From contig NZ_JAPEPI010000002.1 of NCBI RefSeq assembly GCF_026340305.1, forward strand, positions 1,798,001 to 1,862,000: 64,000 bases of DNA. The letters are read 5' to 3'. The notes under the pieces are model-generated. The model made no database searches and was not told the origin of the DNA. It saw only the letters and a list, made by a program, of their open reading frames with translations. Source of the stretch: Streptomyces sp. NBC_01381 (GTDB taxonomy: Bacteria > Actinomycetota > Actinomycetes > Streptomycetales > Streptomycetaceae). The stretch's first letter is position 1, and every line of letters begins with the position of its first letter. This document shows positions 40,455 through 49,142 of this stretch, one piece after another. Position numbers and translations under genes: made by a program.

Positions 40455-41837
40455 TCACCTACCCGGCTGATACATCCATACGGCATGTGCCCGCAGCGCC
40501 GAAAGGCCTTGATAGGTCATCCACATCGGGCGGCCGAGATCGTACCCGTCCCAGTTCCAGATGCCGTCGTCCTGCTGCCGCCACACCGCGCCCACCGCGC
40601 CCGACAGGAGCGAACGCCATGCCACCTCGCGGCCCTCGTCCGCGGCGATCTCCCAGGCGTCCGGCGTGAGCAGCGCCCGCACCATCCAGGCGGCGGTGAA
40701 GTGCCGTACGGCGAGGACCTCTTGGCGCCAGGAGTCGACGGGGTGCGGGCGGCGCACCTCCTCCTGGGTGTTGCGCAGGTCGGCGCAGTCCTCGTGGTCC
40801 GGGGCCGGGCAGGCGAGCAGCCAGCGGATGCCGTCCTCGCGGGCGGCCCGTGTGTTGCTGTCCTCGCCGAGCACCCGCGCCGCGCGGTCGAGCGCGACCA
40901 CCGCCTGAGCGGTGTGCACCGAGGACGGGCGCGTGACGGGGGCGCGCAGGGCCGGGCCCCAGCAACGCCGGTGCTCCCGCTGGGGATCGGTGATCGTCCG
41001 GTCGACCAGCTCGGCCCGAAGGCGCGTCAGGGCGGGCGACTCCGGCGCGGCGCGCAGCAGCCCGCGCAGCATCGTCGTCACGACATGGGTCCTGCCGAGC
41101 CCGGACGGCTCGAGCTCCTCGGTGAAGCGTGCCGAGCACTGCGTCGCCTCCGCCGCGAGCCGCACCGGGTCCGCGCCCGCCCGCGCGAGCGCACCGAGCA
41201 CAAGCGCGGTCACCTCGGGGCGCGGTGTGGAGCCCTGCGAGCGGGCCGCCCAGCCGCCGTCCGCGAGGCGCAGCCGCCACAGGGTCTCCACCAGTTCCGA
41301 CGTACGCAACCGGCCGTCGGACAGGCCGAGTTCGAGCGCGATGTGCAGGCCGTACGCGGTGCCGGTCGGCGTGGGACGCACCGGCCGGGTCGGCTCGTCG
41401 AGCGCGTGGGCCCAGCCGGTGAGGCGGCCGCGCTCCGGGTCGTCGAAGCCGGCGAGCTCGGCGGTGAGCGTCGTGTGGGTGGCCGCCATGAGGTGCGTCA
41501 GCGGTCCGGGGGCGGGCGCGACGGCGGCGGGAGTACGGGGTTCAGGGACGCGGATGGTGGTGTCCGCCCCGGCCCTGGCCCGCATCAGCGCCGCCGCGAG
41601 CCAGGCGGCGACGCCCGTCCCGATGCCGCTGACCGCCGCGATGCCATAGCGGGCGGTGTCGCCGGACAGCGCGTCCGGCAACACGCCCACCAGGGACTGG
41701 AACACCGCGTACCCCGCCGCCGCGCAGCCGAAGCCGCCGAGCCAGCCCACGAAGCGGCCGGGGCGGGAGTCGTCGGGCGGGGGAGGAGGTGTGGCGGGCG
41801 GCCGCAACGGGCCGCGGCCCAGCCGCGGTTGTGACAA
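40455..41837 (-). CDS. Membrane protein with alpha/alpha-toroid-like domain, unknown function
   Basis: The 460-residue protein has two hydrophobic helices near residues 30-90 and a long helical C-terminal part (about 130-455). That part is rich in short helix pairs ending in motifs such as LADGGWAARSQG and QDDGIWNWDGYDLGRPMWMTYQGLSAL. The Gly-x-Trp pattern resembles toroids of terpene cyclases and prenyltransferases, but no catalytic Asp motif was seen. The TTG start at 41837 was chosen because GGGGGGAGGGAG lies six nt upstream. I do not recognise its function. Confidence 0.6.
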   Translation of the reverse strand: MSQPRLGRGPLRPPATPPPPPDDSRPGRFVGWLGGFGCAAAGYAVFQSLVGVLPDALSGDTARYGIAAVSGIGTGVAAWLAAALMRARAGADTTIRVPEPRTPAAVAPAPGPLTHLMAATHTTLTAELAGFDDPERGRLTGWAHALDEPTRPVRPTPTGTAYGLHIALELGLSDGRLRTSELVETLWRLRLADGGWAARSQGSTPRPEVTALVLGALARAGADPVRLAAEATQCSARFTEELEPSGLGRTHVVTTMLRGLLRAAPESPALTRLRAELVDRTITDPQREHRRCWGPALRAPVTRPSSVHTAQAVVALDRAARVLGEDSNTRAAREDGIRWLLACPAPDHEDCADLRNTQEEVRRPHPVDSWRQEVLAVRHFTAAWMVRALLTPDAWEIAADEGREVAWRSLLSGAVGAVWRQQDDGIWNWDGYDLGRPMWMTYQGLSALRAHAVWMYQPGR

Positions 41838-41898
41838 GGGGTGCTCCCTCCCCCCAAGGCGGCACGTGGTTCGTCGTTGATCCCAGTCTAGTGCTGAG

Positions 41899-44799
41899 TC
41901 ACCCGGAAACCCCGGTGAAGGTGAACGCGAACTCCGCGGGAGCGGCGTGGAGTTCATGCGGGGGCAGTACGCCGGGCCCGCAGGACTGCGAACCGATGCC
42001 CTGCTGCCCGTGGTCGAGATGGACCCACACCGTGTCGCCGGGGACGAGATCCGTGCGGTGCCTGGCCGCGTCCAGCTGCTCCGTCGTCCAGCGCCGCGTC
42101 GTGAACCAGAACGCCGGATCGCCCTCGACGCGTACGCCGTCACCCGCGAAGGCGGTGCGCAGCTCGGCCCAACGGACGTCCGCGCGGGCGCCGTTCTCCT
42201 GCGGGCGGACATACGGGGTCTGCATCCGGTCGACCGGCATGAAGTGCCTGCCGATGACGGAGGCCGCCGCCGTGTCCGGATACGCCTCGCCGGGCCCGCC
42301 GCCGAACCAGTGCGCGTACCCGTACGCGGCGGGAAGCCCGAGCCGGACACCGAGCCGGGGCAGCGGCACCGGCCACTCGCCCTCGGGCGCCACGGAGACC
42401 GTGAGCCGCAGCCGGGAGCCGTCGGACGCCCAGCGGTACACGGTGCGCAGGCCGATGTCGCGCGCGGCGGGCGCCACGCGGGTGCGGACGGTGAGCGCGT
42501 CGTCGGTCAACTCGACGGCGTCCAGGCGGTGTTGCATGCGGTGCAGGCCGAGCTCGCGCCAGAGCACGCCGTTGCGCCGGTCGGACTGCCAGGACGCCCC
42601 GTCGTCGTTGTCGGTGGGGGCGCGCCAGACGTCCAGACGCGGGGCGGCCCGCAGCGGGATGGAGCCGAGGGTGTGCAGCTCGCCTGTGCGGGCGGCGAAG
42701 GTGCCGGGGCCCAGGGTGACGCGGCCGAGCATGACGGGGCCCGTGTCGGGCGTGGGGCGTGCTCCGGTCGCGGCGCGGGGCACGGGGCGTGCGGTGATGG
42801 GGAAGTCGGCCCGCGCGACGGCGTGATCGAGCTTCGTCCAGTTCGTCTCCACGCAGACCATCGCCGTGAGGTGCAGGCGTGTCTCGGCGTCACGGAACTC
42901 CAACGGCACGTCTGGGAGCTTGAGTTCGACGGATTCGCCCGCCGCCAGGTCCTTCGGTACGGCCAGTTCACCGCCCTCGCCAGCTTCGCCGTCACTTACG
43001 TACGTCCACTCGAAGGCCAGATGGGAGAGGTCGGCGAAGTCGTGCAGATTGGTGATCCGGACCGTCCCCGCAGCCCCGTCGTACGCGAAACGCACCGGCT
43101 GGATGACCGCCTTGTAGTCCGCAAGGCCCGGCGATGGCGTCCGGTCGGGGAAGAGCAGCCCGTCGCAGACGAAGTTCCCGTCGTGCAGCTCCTCGCCGAA
43201 GTCGCCGCCGTAGGCGAAGCCGAACTCCGGGTGTGCGATGCCGTGGTCGATCCACTCCCAGATGAAGCCGCCCTGGTTGCGCTCGTGCGCCTCGAAGAGC
43301 TTCTGGTACTCGCTCAGGCCACCGGGTCCGTTGCCCATCGCGTGCCCGTACTCGCAGAGAATGAAGGGCAGTTGACGGCGCGAGGCCGGTCCGTCGTCGT
43401 CCTCCTTGCGGCCGATCCGTTCGACCTCGGCGTGATCGGCGTACATCCGCGAGTACATGTCGGTGTCCGCGCAGGACCGGTCGCCCTCGTAGTGGATCAG
43501 GCGGTCGGCATCCCGCTCGCGGATCCAGCGGGCCATCGCCGTCAGGCCGCGGCCCGTGCCGCACTCGTTGCCCAGGGACCAGATGATCACCGAGGCATGG
43601 TTCTTGTCGCGCTCGACCATGCGGGCGGCGCGGTCCAGGAGGGCGGGCGTCCAGCGGTCGTCGTCGACGGGGTTGGCGCGCCAGTCCTGGACGGTGAAGC
43701 CGTGGGTCTCCAGATCGCACTCGTCGATGACCCACAGGCCCAGCTCGTCGCAGAGGTCGAGGAAGGCCGGGTGCGGCGGATAGTGGCTGGTGCGGACCGC
43801 GTTGATGTTGTGCTGCTTCATCAGGCGGATGTCGGCGCGCATCGTGGCGAGGTCGAGGGTGCGGCCCGTCTCCGGGTGGAACTCGTGCCGGTTCACGCCC
43901 CGGAACAGGATGCGGCGGCCGTTGACCTTGATGACACCGTCCTCGACGGCGACCGTGCGGAAGCCGATCCGCAGCGGGATCCGCTCGCCCGCCGTGGCGA
44001 GCACCCCGTCGTACAGGCGGGGCGTCTCGGCCGTCCACGGCTCGACGGCCACCGTCACTGCGTCGCCGGTCGCGACGTCGATCCCCAGCTCGGGCACGGT
44101 GACCCGCCCCGCCACGTCGGACGCGACCCGCAGCGTGCCCGTCCCCGCGCGATGGTCGTACGAGGCATGGGTGAAGAAGTCGAGCGCGCAGCCCTCGGGG
44201 CGGTGCAGCAGCGTCACGTCGCGGAAGATGCCCGGCAGCCACCACTGGTCCTGGTCCTCCAGGTAGGAACCGGACGACCACTGGTGGACCCGGACCGCGA
44301 GGACGTTGCCGGCGCGGCGCAGCAGCTGCCCCACGGCGAACTCGTGCGGAAGGCGGGACCCCTTGAACTCGCCGAGGTCCGTGCCGTTCAGCCAGACGCG
44401 GGCGCAGGACTCGACACCGTCGAAGCGGAGCACGTTCCCGCCGTCCGTGGGCCAGTCGTCCGGGAGGTCGAAGACGCGCAGGTGGTCGCCGGTGGGGTTC
44501 TCGGTCGGTACGCGGGGCGGGTCGACCGGGAAGGGATAGTTCACGTTGGTGTAGGCGGGCGAGCCGTGGCCCTGGAGCGCCCAGGTGCCGGGCACGGCGA
44601 TGTCGTCCCAGGAGGCGGCGTCGTACCCGTCGGAGGCGAAGGAGTCGTCGGTGTCACCGGCGGTGGCGGAGAGGCGGAAGCGCCAACTGCCGTTCAGGGA
44701 GAGGGAGGCGGCGTCCGACCGCGCGTACCAGGCGCGGGGCGGGAGGCAGCCGGAACCGGGGGATACGTCCTCGAAATAGGGGAGATCCATGGTTTCCAT
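41899..44799 (-). CDS. lacZ: Beta-galactosidase, LacZ type (GH2)
   Basis: The 966-residue enzyme has the five-domain LacZ layout: GH2 sugar-binding domain, immunoglobulin-like domain, TIM barrel, and the C-terminal beta-galactosidase small-chain domains. The acid/base is Glu412 (SLGNECGTG) and the nucleophile is Glu483 (ILCEYGHAMGN). No signal peptide is present, so it is cytosolic and needs imported beta-galactosides. No permease or LacI gene is adjacent. The ATG at 44790 is a possible alternative start. The 177-nt upstream gap holds its promoter region. Confidence 0.93.
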   Translation of the reverse strand: METMDLPYFEDVSPGSGCLPPRAWYARSDAASLSLNGSWRFRLSATAGDTDDSFASDGYDAASWDDIAVPGTWALQGHGSPAYTNVNYPFPVDPPRVPTENPTGDHLRVFDLPDDWPTDGGNVLRFDGVESCARVWLNGTDLGEFKGSRLPHEFAVGQLLRRAGNVLAVRVHQWSSGSYLEDQDQWWLPGIFRDVTLLHRPEGCALDFFTHASYDHRAGTGTLRVASDVAGRVTVPELGIDVATGDAVTVAVEPWTAETPRLYDGVLATAGERIPLRIGFRTVAVEDGVIKVNGRRILFRGVNRHEFHPETGRTLDLATMRADIRLMKQHNINAVRTSHYPPHPAFLDLCDELGLWVIDECDLETHGFTVQDWRANPVDDDRWTPALLDRAARMVERDKNHASVIIWSLGNECGTGRGLTAMARWIRERDADRLIHYEGDRSCADTDMYSRMYADHAEVERIGRKEDDDGPASRRQLPFILCEYGHAMGNGPGGLSEYQKLFEAHERNQGGFIWEWIDHGIAHPEFGFAYGGDFGEELHDGNFVCDGLLFPDRTPSPGLADYKAVIQPVRFAYDGAAGTVRITNLHDFADLSHLAFEWTYVSDGEAGEGGELAVPKDLAAGESVELKLPDVPLEFRDAETRLHLTAMVCVETNWTKLDHAVARADFPITARPVPRAATGARPTPDTGPVMLGRVTLGPGTFAARTGELHTLGSIPLRAAPRLDVWRAPTDNDDGASWQSDRRNGVLWRELGLHRMQHRLDAVELTDDALTVRTRVAPAARDIGLRTVYRWASDGSRLRLTVSVAPEGEWPVPLPRLGVRLGLPAAYGYAHWFGGGPGEAYPDTAAASVIGRHFMPVDRMQTPYVRPQENGARADVRWAELRTAFAGDGVRVEGDPAFWFTTRRWTTEQLDAARHRTDLVPGDTVWVHLDHGQQGIGSQSCGPGVLPPHELHAAPAEFAFTFTGVSG

Positions 44800-44976
44800 C
44801 AGACAGCGGCGAGGCGGGGCCTCACAACACTCACGCGGCGGGGGTTGTTGGATTCTCGGCGAGCGGTTTGGACGAATGACGCGCTGGGTGCGGATTTCGT
44901 TGAATGAGGTTGCTCGCTCAGTGGAAATCATCTGAGGTATGGCACTCCGAGCGCGATATCGGTAGTGTCCCCGGCT

Positions 44977-45675
44977 GTGACCATCAGCCAGCCGTCCCCG
45001 TCCGCGACCCTGCCCGCCCAGCTCCCGCAGACCGGCCGCACCCGCCACAGCAGGCTGCGCGAGCAGGGCGGCCTTGAGCGTGCGGAGCTCGAAGCGATCC
45101 TCGACGCGGGATTCGTCTGCCACCTGGGCGTCGTCGTCGACGGCCACCCCATGGTGGTCCCCACCGTGTACGGCCGCGACGACACCCATCTGTATCTGCA
45201 CGGCTCGGTCGCGAGCCGCAGCATGGCCGCCGACCCGGACGCCGAGATCTGTGTGACCGTGACCCATGTCGACGGCCTGATCCTGGCCCGCTCGGTCTTC
45301 GAGCACGGTGTGAACTACCGCAGCGCGATGATCTACGGCGTACCGCACAAGGTCACCGACCCGGAGCGGAAGCTGCGGGGCCTGCGGCTGCTGACCGAGC
45401 ATGCGACGCCCGGCCAGTGGGACTACGCGCGGCGCCCGAGCCGCAAGGAACTCGCCGCGACGACCCTGCTCGCCCTGTCCCTCGAAGAGGCGTCCGTCAA
45501 GACGAGCGTGGGCCCGCCCGACGACGGCGAAGGACCGGACGCCGCGCTCGGAGTCTGGGCCGGAAACCTTCCCCTGACGGCCAGTTGGGGCACTCCGGTG
45601 CCGGACCCGGCGCTCGCCCCGGACATCGGGGTCCCGCCGCACATCGCGGAGCGCGGCGGGACCCGGCAGGGCTGA
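44977..45675 (+). CDS. Pyridoxamine 5'-phosphate oxidase-like flavin-binding protein
   Basis: The 232-residue split beta-barrel protein has the PNPOx-like pattern: LDAGFVCHLGVVVDGHPMVVPTVYGRDD, HLYLHGS and ICVTVTHVDGLILARSVFEHGVNYRS. Related proteins bind FMN, F420 or haem. The precise cofactor and substrate are not clear. TAGTGT at 44963-44968 lies eight nt before GTG 44977, supporting a leaderless start; GTG 44965 is an alternative. It is divergent from lacZ. Confidence 0.85.
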   Translation: MTISQPSPSATLPAQLPQTGRTRHSRLREQGGLERAELEAILDAGFVCHLGVVVDGHPMVVPTVYGRDDTHLYLHGSVASRSMAADPDAEICVTVTHVDGLILARSVFEHGVNYRSAMIYGVPHKVTDPERKLRGLRLLTEHATPGQWDYARRPSRKELAATTLLALSLEEASVKTSVGPPDDGEGPDAALGVWAGNLPLTASWGTPVPDPALAPDIGVPPHIAERGGTRQG

Positions 45676-45688
45676 GCGGCCGGTCGGC

Positions 45689-46930
45689 TCAGGGCTGCAC
45701 GGGGGCCTTGCAGCCGTGTGTCTCGGCCGACTTCTCAGCGAACGCCTTCAGGGCGGCGCGCTGGTAGGCGCGGTCGGCGGCGCTGGGCTTGTCCCGCTTG
45801 TCGCTGCCGTACGAGGGGGACCCGGAGCCCGGCGGCTCGATGGTGAACAGGGCGCGCTCGCCACCCTTCTCGCACTCCGCGCTCGCCCAGTACCCGCCGA
45901 ACACGAGGGGTCCGGCCGGGGCCACGCCCAGCATGCGGTCCGGCTCCAGGTAGTCGTGGCGCTCCTGGTAGCCGTACCGCTCGTCCTGCGCGTATGGGCC
46001 GTAGTAGGCGCTGAGGCGGTACCGGCCGCTGATGTCCGACGAGGTCCGGGGTGCCGGCCGCCCTTCCGTGTCCACCGGCCCGGCGCCGAGGACGCACACC
46101 TCGAGCGGCGTCCCGCGACGTGCGCCCTCCCATGCCCAGGAGAGCGCGGAGCCGCGCGCCGGAACGCCCTCGCAGGACGCGGTGGCGTCGGCCAGCGGCA
46201 CGTTCTCCTCCTCGTCCACCGGCAGCGGCACCGTGCGCGGGCGCTCGCCGAGTTCCGCGTCGCAGCCCCAGTGGTCGGAGGCGTTCGCCGCCGTGGCGGT
46301 GGCGATCCGGGCGAAGGCGGTGCGCCGGGCGGCGTCTTCGACGGTCGTCCCCTCGTCCTCGACGCCGACCGTGACGAGCAGCCCGCCGCGGCCGCGCGCG
46401 CAGTCGAGGAGGACTGCGGTGGTGGCACTGGCGTCGCCATCGTCGTCGGAGCCGGCGCTGAAGACGCTGTTCCACCCGTGGCCGAGCGTGGCAGGGGGCA
46501 ACACGGTGCCCGCCTCCGGATACACCCCGTCGTACCGGCCGGTGAAGTCCTCGCGCCGTTGCTGCCGCGCGGCGAAGCTGTCGTCGTCCTTTACCCGCCG
46601 TTCCGGCACCGCGTGCACGTTGACCGTGACCGAGCCCTCTTCGACTTCGAGGGCCAGCGAGCACTCCACCCGCAGCGAGGCGTCGGCCAGTTCACCCTCC
46701 GAGCGGCCGTCGGTGTCGTCCTCGAACGGCCCGTCGCCAAGGACGTCACGCACTTCAGCGCCCGGCAGCACCCCGTCGCAGGCCTCGTCGATCTGGCGCT
46801 GCGCCACCCACCTGTCGTAGCCCCCGCCGAACCAGAACCACCCGCCCGCCAGCAGTGCGAGGGCGAGCACCGCCCCGGCCGCCACGGTCAGCTTCCGTCC
46901 CGCGCCGGACCGCCAGGTCAGCCCTGCCAC
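45689..46930 (-). CDS. Membrane-anchored extracellular protein, paralogue 2, unknown function
   Basis: The 413-residue protein has one N-terminal helix (about 11-30) and an extracellular domain with about eight Cys. It shares an opening pattern with the upstream gene product (D-x-A-C-x-G-x-LP after the helix), ladders of short strands and a Cys-rich C-terminus, so the two are tandem paralogues. The GTG start lies 13 nt inside the end of the upstream gene. No known domain was recognised. Confidence 0.75.
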   Translation of the reverse strand: MAGLTWRSGAGRKLTVAAGAVLALALLAGGWFWFGGGYDRWVAQRQIDEACDGVLPGAEVRDVLGDGPFEDDTDGRSEGELADASLRVECSLALEVEEGSVTVNVHAVPERRVKDDDSFAARQQRREDFTGRYDGVYPEAGTVLPPATLGHGWNSVFSAGSDDDGDASATTAVLLDCARGRGGLLVTVGVEDEGTTVEDAARRTAFARIATATAANASDHWGCDAELGERPRTVPLPVDEEENVPLADATASCEGVPARGSALSWAWEGARRGTPLEVCVLGAGPVDTEGRPAPRTSSDISGRYRLSAYYGPYAQDERYGYQERHDYLEPDRMLGVAPAGPLVFGGYWASAECEKGGERALFTIEPPGSGSPSYGSDKRDKPSAADRAYQRAALKAFAEKSAETHGCKAPVQP

Positions 46931-48129
46931 TCCTCCACCTCTCCCATGATCTCGGTGTTCCGGCAGTGCGAACGCCGCGGCCAGCCGTCCGCTGCCGCCA
47001 GATAGCGGTCGAGTACGGCACGCGCCTGTGCGGAGAACCGCCGCCGGTCCTGCTTGTCGAGGACGACCGCGTCCTGGTGCTGGAAGTCGAAGGCCGGTAC
47101 TACCGTGACGCGGTGATACGTAGGCCCGGCCTCGCAAGCCGACCGCGCCCAGAGCGCGAACTGCGGATCGTCGCCCGACTCCTCGATCCTCAACTGTCCT
47201 TCGCTGTCCGGCTTGTGGGTGCTTTGACTGCTCCCTGGTACGTAGCCGGAGCCGGCATGGCTCTCGTACGCACCGGCCGCGAGGATCCCCGACCAGCTCT
47301 CCGCGCTCGCCGCCTTGACCTTCCGCTCCTCGGCCCAGCCCGCGGTGTCGTCCCACTCGCCGCCGCAGGAGCCCGCGCGCTCGCTGTACGTCTTGTCGTT
47401 GCCGTCGAACCGCCAGCGGCCCGGCGAGAACTTCAGCGCCTTGGGCGAGAGCCAGTGGCAGAGCGCGGAGCCGTCGGCTGCCTTACGGACGTTCAGCGAC
47501 TGCCCGCCACAGCCCTGTTTCCGGCTCACCCAGTCGGCTGCGCGTACCGCCGTACGGGACGCGTCGAGCCGTTCGCTCTTCGGCACGTCGTACGAGTTGT
47601 CGGCCGACGAGGGCAGATCCACGGACACCAGCAGGTCCTCGGACGGCCGGACCCGCCCGGTGAGCCCCTTCGGGCAGGAGGCCAGGAGGGTGGCCGACAC
47701 CTGCTGGGGGCCGATCCCGTCCGTGCCGCCGGCGCCGCCGAGCGCGCTGCTCGGCAGCGGCACCGCGAAGCCGCCGCCGGGCGCGGCGGCCTGGCCCAGC
47801 ACCGCCTCCGCCCGCACCCGAACCTGGGCCTCGTCCTCGCCCCACCGGACGGTGCAGTCGAGCAGCGCCCGGCTCTGCTGCCCCGGCCGCAGCATCGTGC
47901 CGTACTCGCGCAGCTCGCCCGCCGTGTCGTCCGGCAGCAGGTAGCCCACTCCTTCGGGGAGCAGGCCCGCGCAGGCATCCGCCAACTGCTCCTTGTCCGC
48001 GGCCAGTTGCTCGCTGTGCTCCATGGACCGCGACACGGCGATCCCCGTGCCCGCCACCGCGACGGCGAGCACCGTCACCCCGGCGACAAGCAGCCACGTA
48101 CGCCTGCGGACGTCACGCAGCTTGGGCAT
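46918..48129 (-). CDS. Membrane-anchored extracellular protein, paralogue 1, unknown function
   Basis: The 403-residue protein has an N-terminal anchor (about 12-33) followed by ADACAGLLPEGVGYLLP and an extracellular part with regularly spaced Cys. A GGGAGGGAG site precedes ATG 48129, and a TAGCGT box lies about 35 nt upstream. It forms a two-gene unit with its paralogue. No enzymatic motif is visible; envelope sensing or structural roles are possible. Confidence 0.75.
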   Translation of the reverse strand: MPKLRDVRRRTWLLVAGVTVLAVAVAGTGIAVSRSMEHSEQLAADKEQLADACAGLLPEGVGYLLPDDTAGELREYGTMLRPGQQSRALLDCTVRWGEDEAQVRVRAEAVLGQAAAPGGGFAVPLPSSALGGAGGTDGIGPQQVSATLLASCPKGLTGRVRPSEDLLVSVDLPSSADNSYDVPKSERLDASRTAVRAADWVSRKQGCGGQSLNVRKAADGSALCHWLSPKALKFSPGRWRFDGNDKTYSERAGSCGGEWDDTAGWAEERKVKAASAESWSGILAAGAYESHAGSGYVPGSSQSTHKPDSEGQLRIEESGDDPQFALWARSACEAGPTYHRVTVVPAFDFQHQDAVVLDKQDRRRFSAQARAVLDRYLAAADGWPRRSHCRNTEIMGEVEEWQG

Positions 48130-48199
48130 GGCGCTCTCCCTCCCCGTGTACATGATCAGGAGAGCGACGCTATCAACCGGTGAGCATGCCCTGGGGCGA

Positions 48200-48231
48200 G
48201 GGCTAGAGGGCTAGTGGGCTATTGGGCTAGT
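48200..48231. repeat. 8-bp tandem repeat at a stop codon
   Basis: Four units GGGCTAGA, GGGCTAGT, GGGCTATT and GGGCTAGT run from 48200 to 48231. On the minus strand each unit carries TAG, and the last unit contains the ANTAR gene stop (48229-48227). With a period of eight the stops fall in all three frames. Confidence 0.85.
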
Positions 48232-49117
48232 GGAGTTTCAGCTTCCCGGACAGGAAGCTCTGCGCCACCCACTCGGGGGACTCGCCCAGGGCGAAGGCCC
48301 GCGCCTTGATGAGCGCGAGGGAGTCGCCGATCGAGCCGCCCGTCTGCTCGGACAGGGCGCCCGCCGCCTGGTGCACCGCGGCTCTGATGTCGGCGCCGCC
48401 GTACAGTCCGGGATCCGCGTCGGGGCCGAGGAGCACGCCCGCGGTCAGCGCCGCAGCGACCTCGTCCAGCGCCCCCGACCCGGCGAGGGCGGAGGGGGGA
48501 TCGAAGACGGTCAGCGCGCCGATGCAGCGCGGCGGAACCGTCAGCGGCAGTGCGGCCACCGAGCTCAGGCCAAGGGCGGCGAGCCCGGAGCCGTAGCCGG
48601 GCCAGAGCTCCTCTATGGCGGCGCCGGACACATACACCGCGCTGCCGGCGCGGGCCGCTTCCCGTCCGGGGCCCGCGGTCAGGACGTACTCCAGATCCTG
48701 GGCGCCGCGCGAGGGCCGGTCCGATGCGGCGACCGCGAGCTGGCTCAGATCGTCGCCCATCAGCGTGAGCGCGGCGCTGGGGGTGCCGCAGGCCTCCGCG
48801 ACCCCGGCCATGAACAAGGGGCGGTCGACGCTCGTGGCCTCCCGGCGCCCGGGGCCGTGGCCGTTCGCCCACTCCCGCACCCGGCGGGCATAGGACTCCT
48901 GGAGGCGGGCCGTGGTCAGATGCCGCTCGGCGACCGCGTGGTGCCGTGCGGCCATCGCCGAGTGGAACACACGGCCGGTCTCCAGGAAGCGCCGGTCATG
49001 GCGCTCGGCGGTCGCCGTCTCGCGCGCCGCGCGGTCGGCGGCACGAACGGCACGCTGCCAGGCGGCTTCGGCCTGGCCGTCGTCCGCGGACGACGAACTG
49101 CCTTCCATGGCCTTCAT
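48227..49117 (-). CDS. GAF-ANTAR RNA-binding regulator
   Basis: The 296-residue protein has an N-terminal helical region, a GAF sensor (about 90-225) and a C-terminal ANTAR domain (about 230-290; AAVHQAAGALSEQTGGSIGDSLALIKARAFA). ANTAR domains bind paired RNA hairpins and prevent termination. TATTCT (49130-49125) lies seven nt before ATG 49117, so the mRNA is leaderless. It sits downstream of the CheR/CheB-like genes, 25 nt away, and probably works in the same signalling set. Confidence 0.85.
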   Translation of the reverse strand: MKAMEGSSSSADDGQAEAAWQRAVRAADRAARETATAERHDRRFLETGRVFHSAMAARHHAVAERHLTTARLQESYARRVREWANGHGPGRREATSVDRPLFMAGVAEACGTPSAALTLMGDDLSQLAVAASDRPSRGAQDLEYVLTAGPGREAARAGSAVYVSGAAIEELWPGYGSGLAALGLSSVAALPLTVPPRCIGALTVFDPPSALAGSGALDEVAAALTAGVLLGPDADPGLYGGADIRAAVHQAAGALSEQTGGSIGDSLALIKARAFALGESPEWVAQSFLSGKLKLH

Positions 49118-49142
49118 GTTCACCAGAATACGGCTCGCGGGG

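Noticed and set aside
41947..44907. A 986-codon open frame on the plus strand antisense to lacZ
   Set aside because: It follows the codon phase of lacZ on the other strand, has the low-complexity Val/Arg/Gly/Ala composition of GC-rich antisense frames and no recognisable domain.
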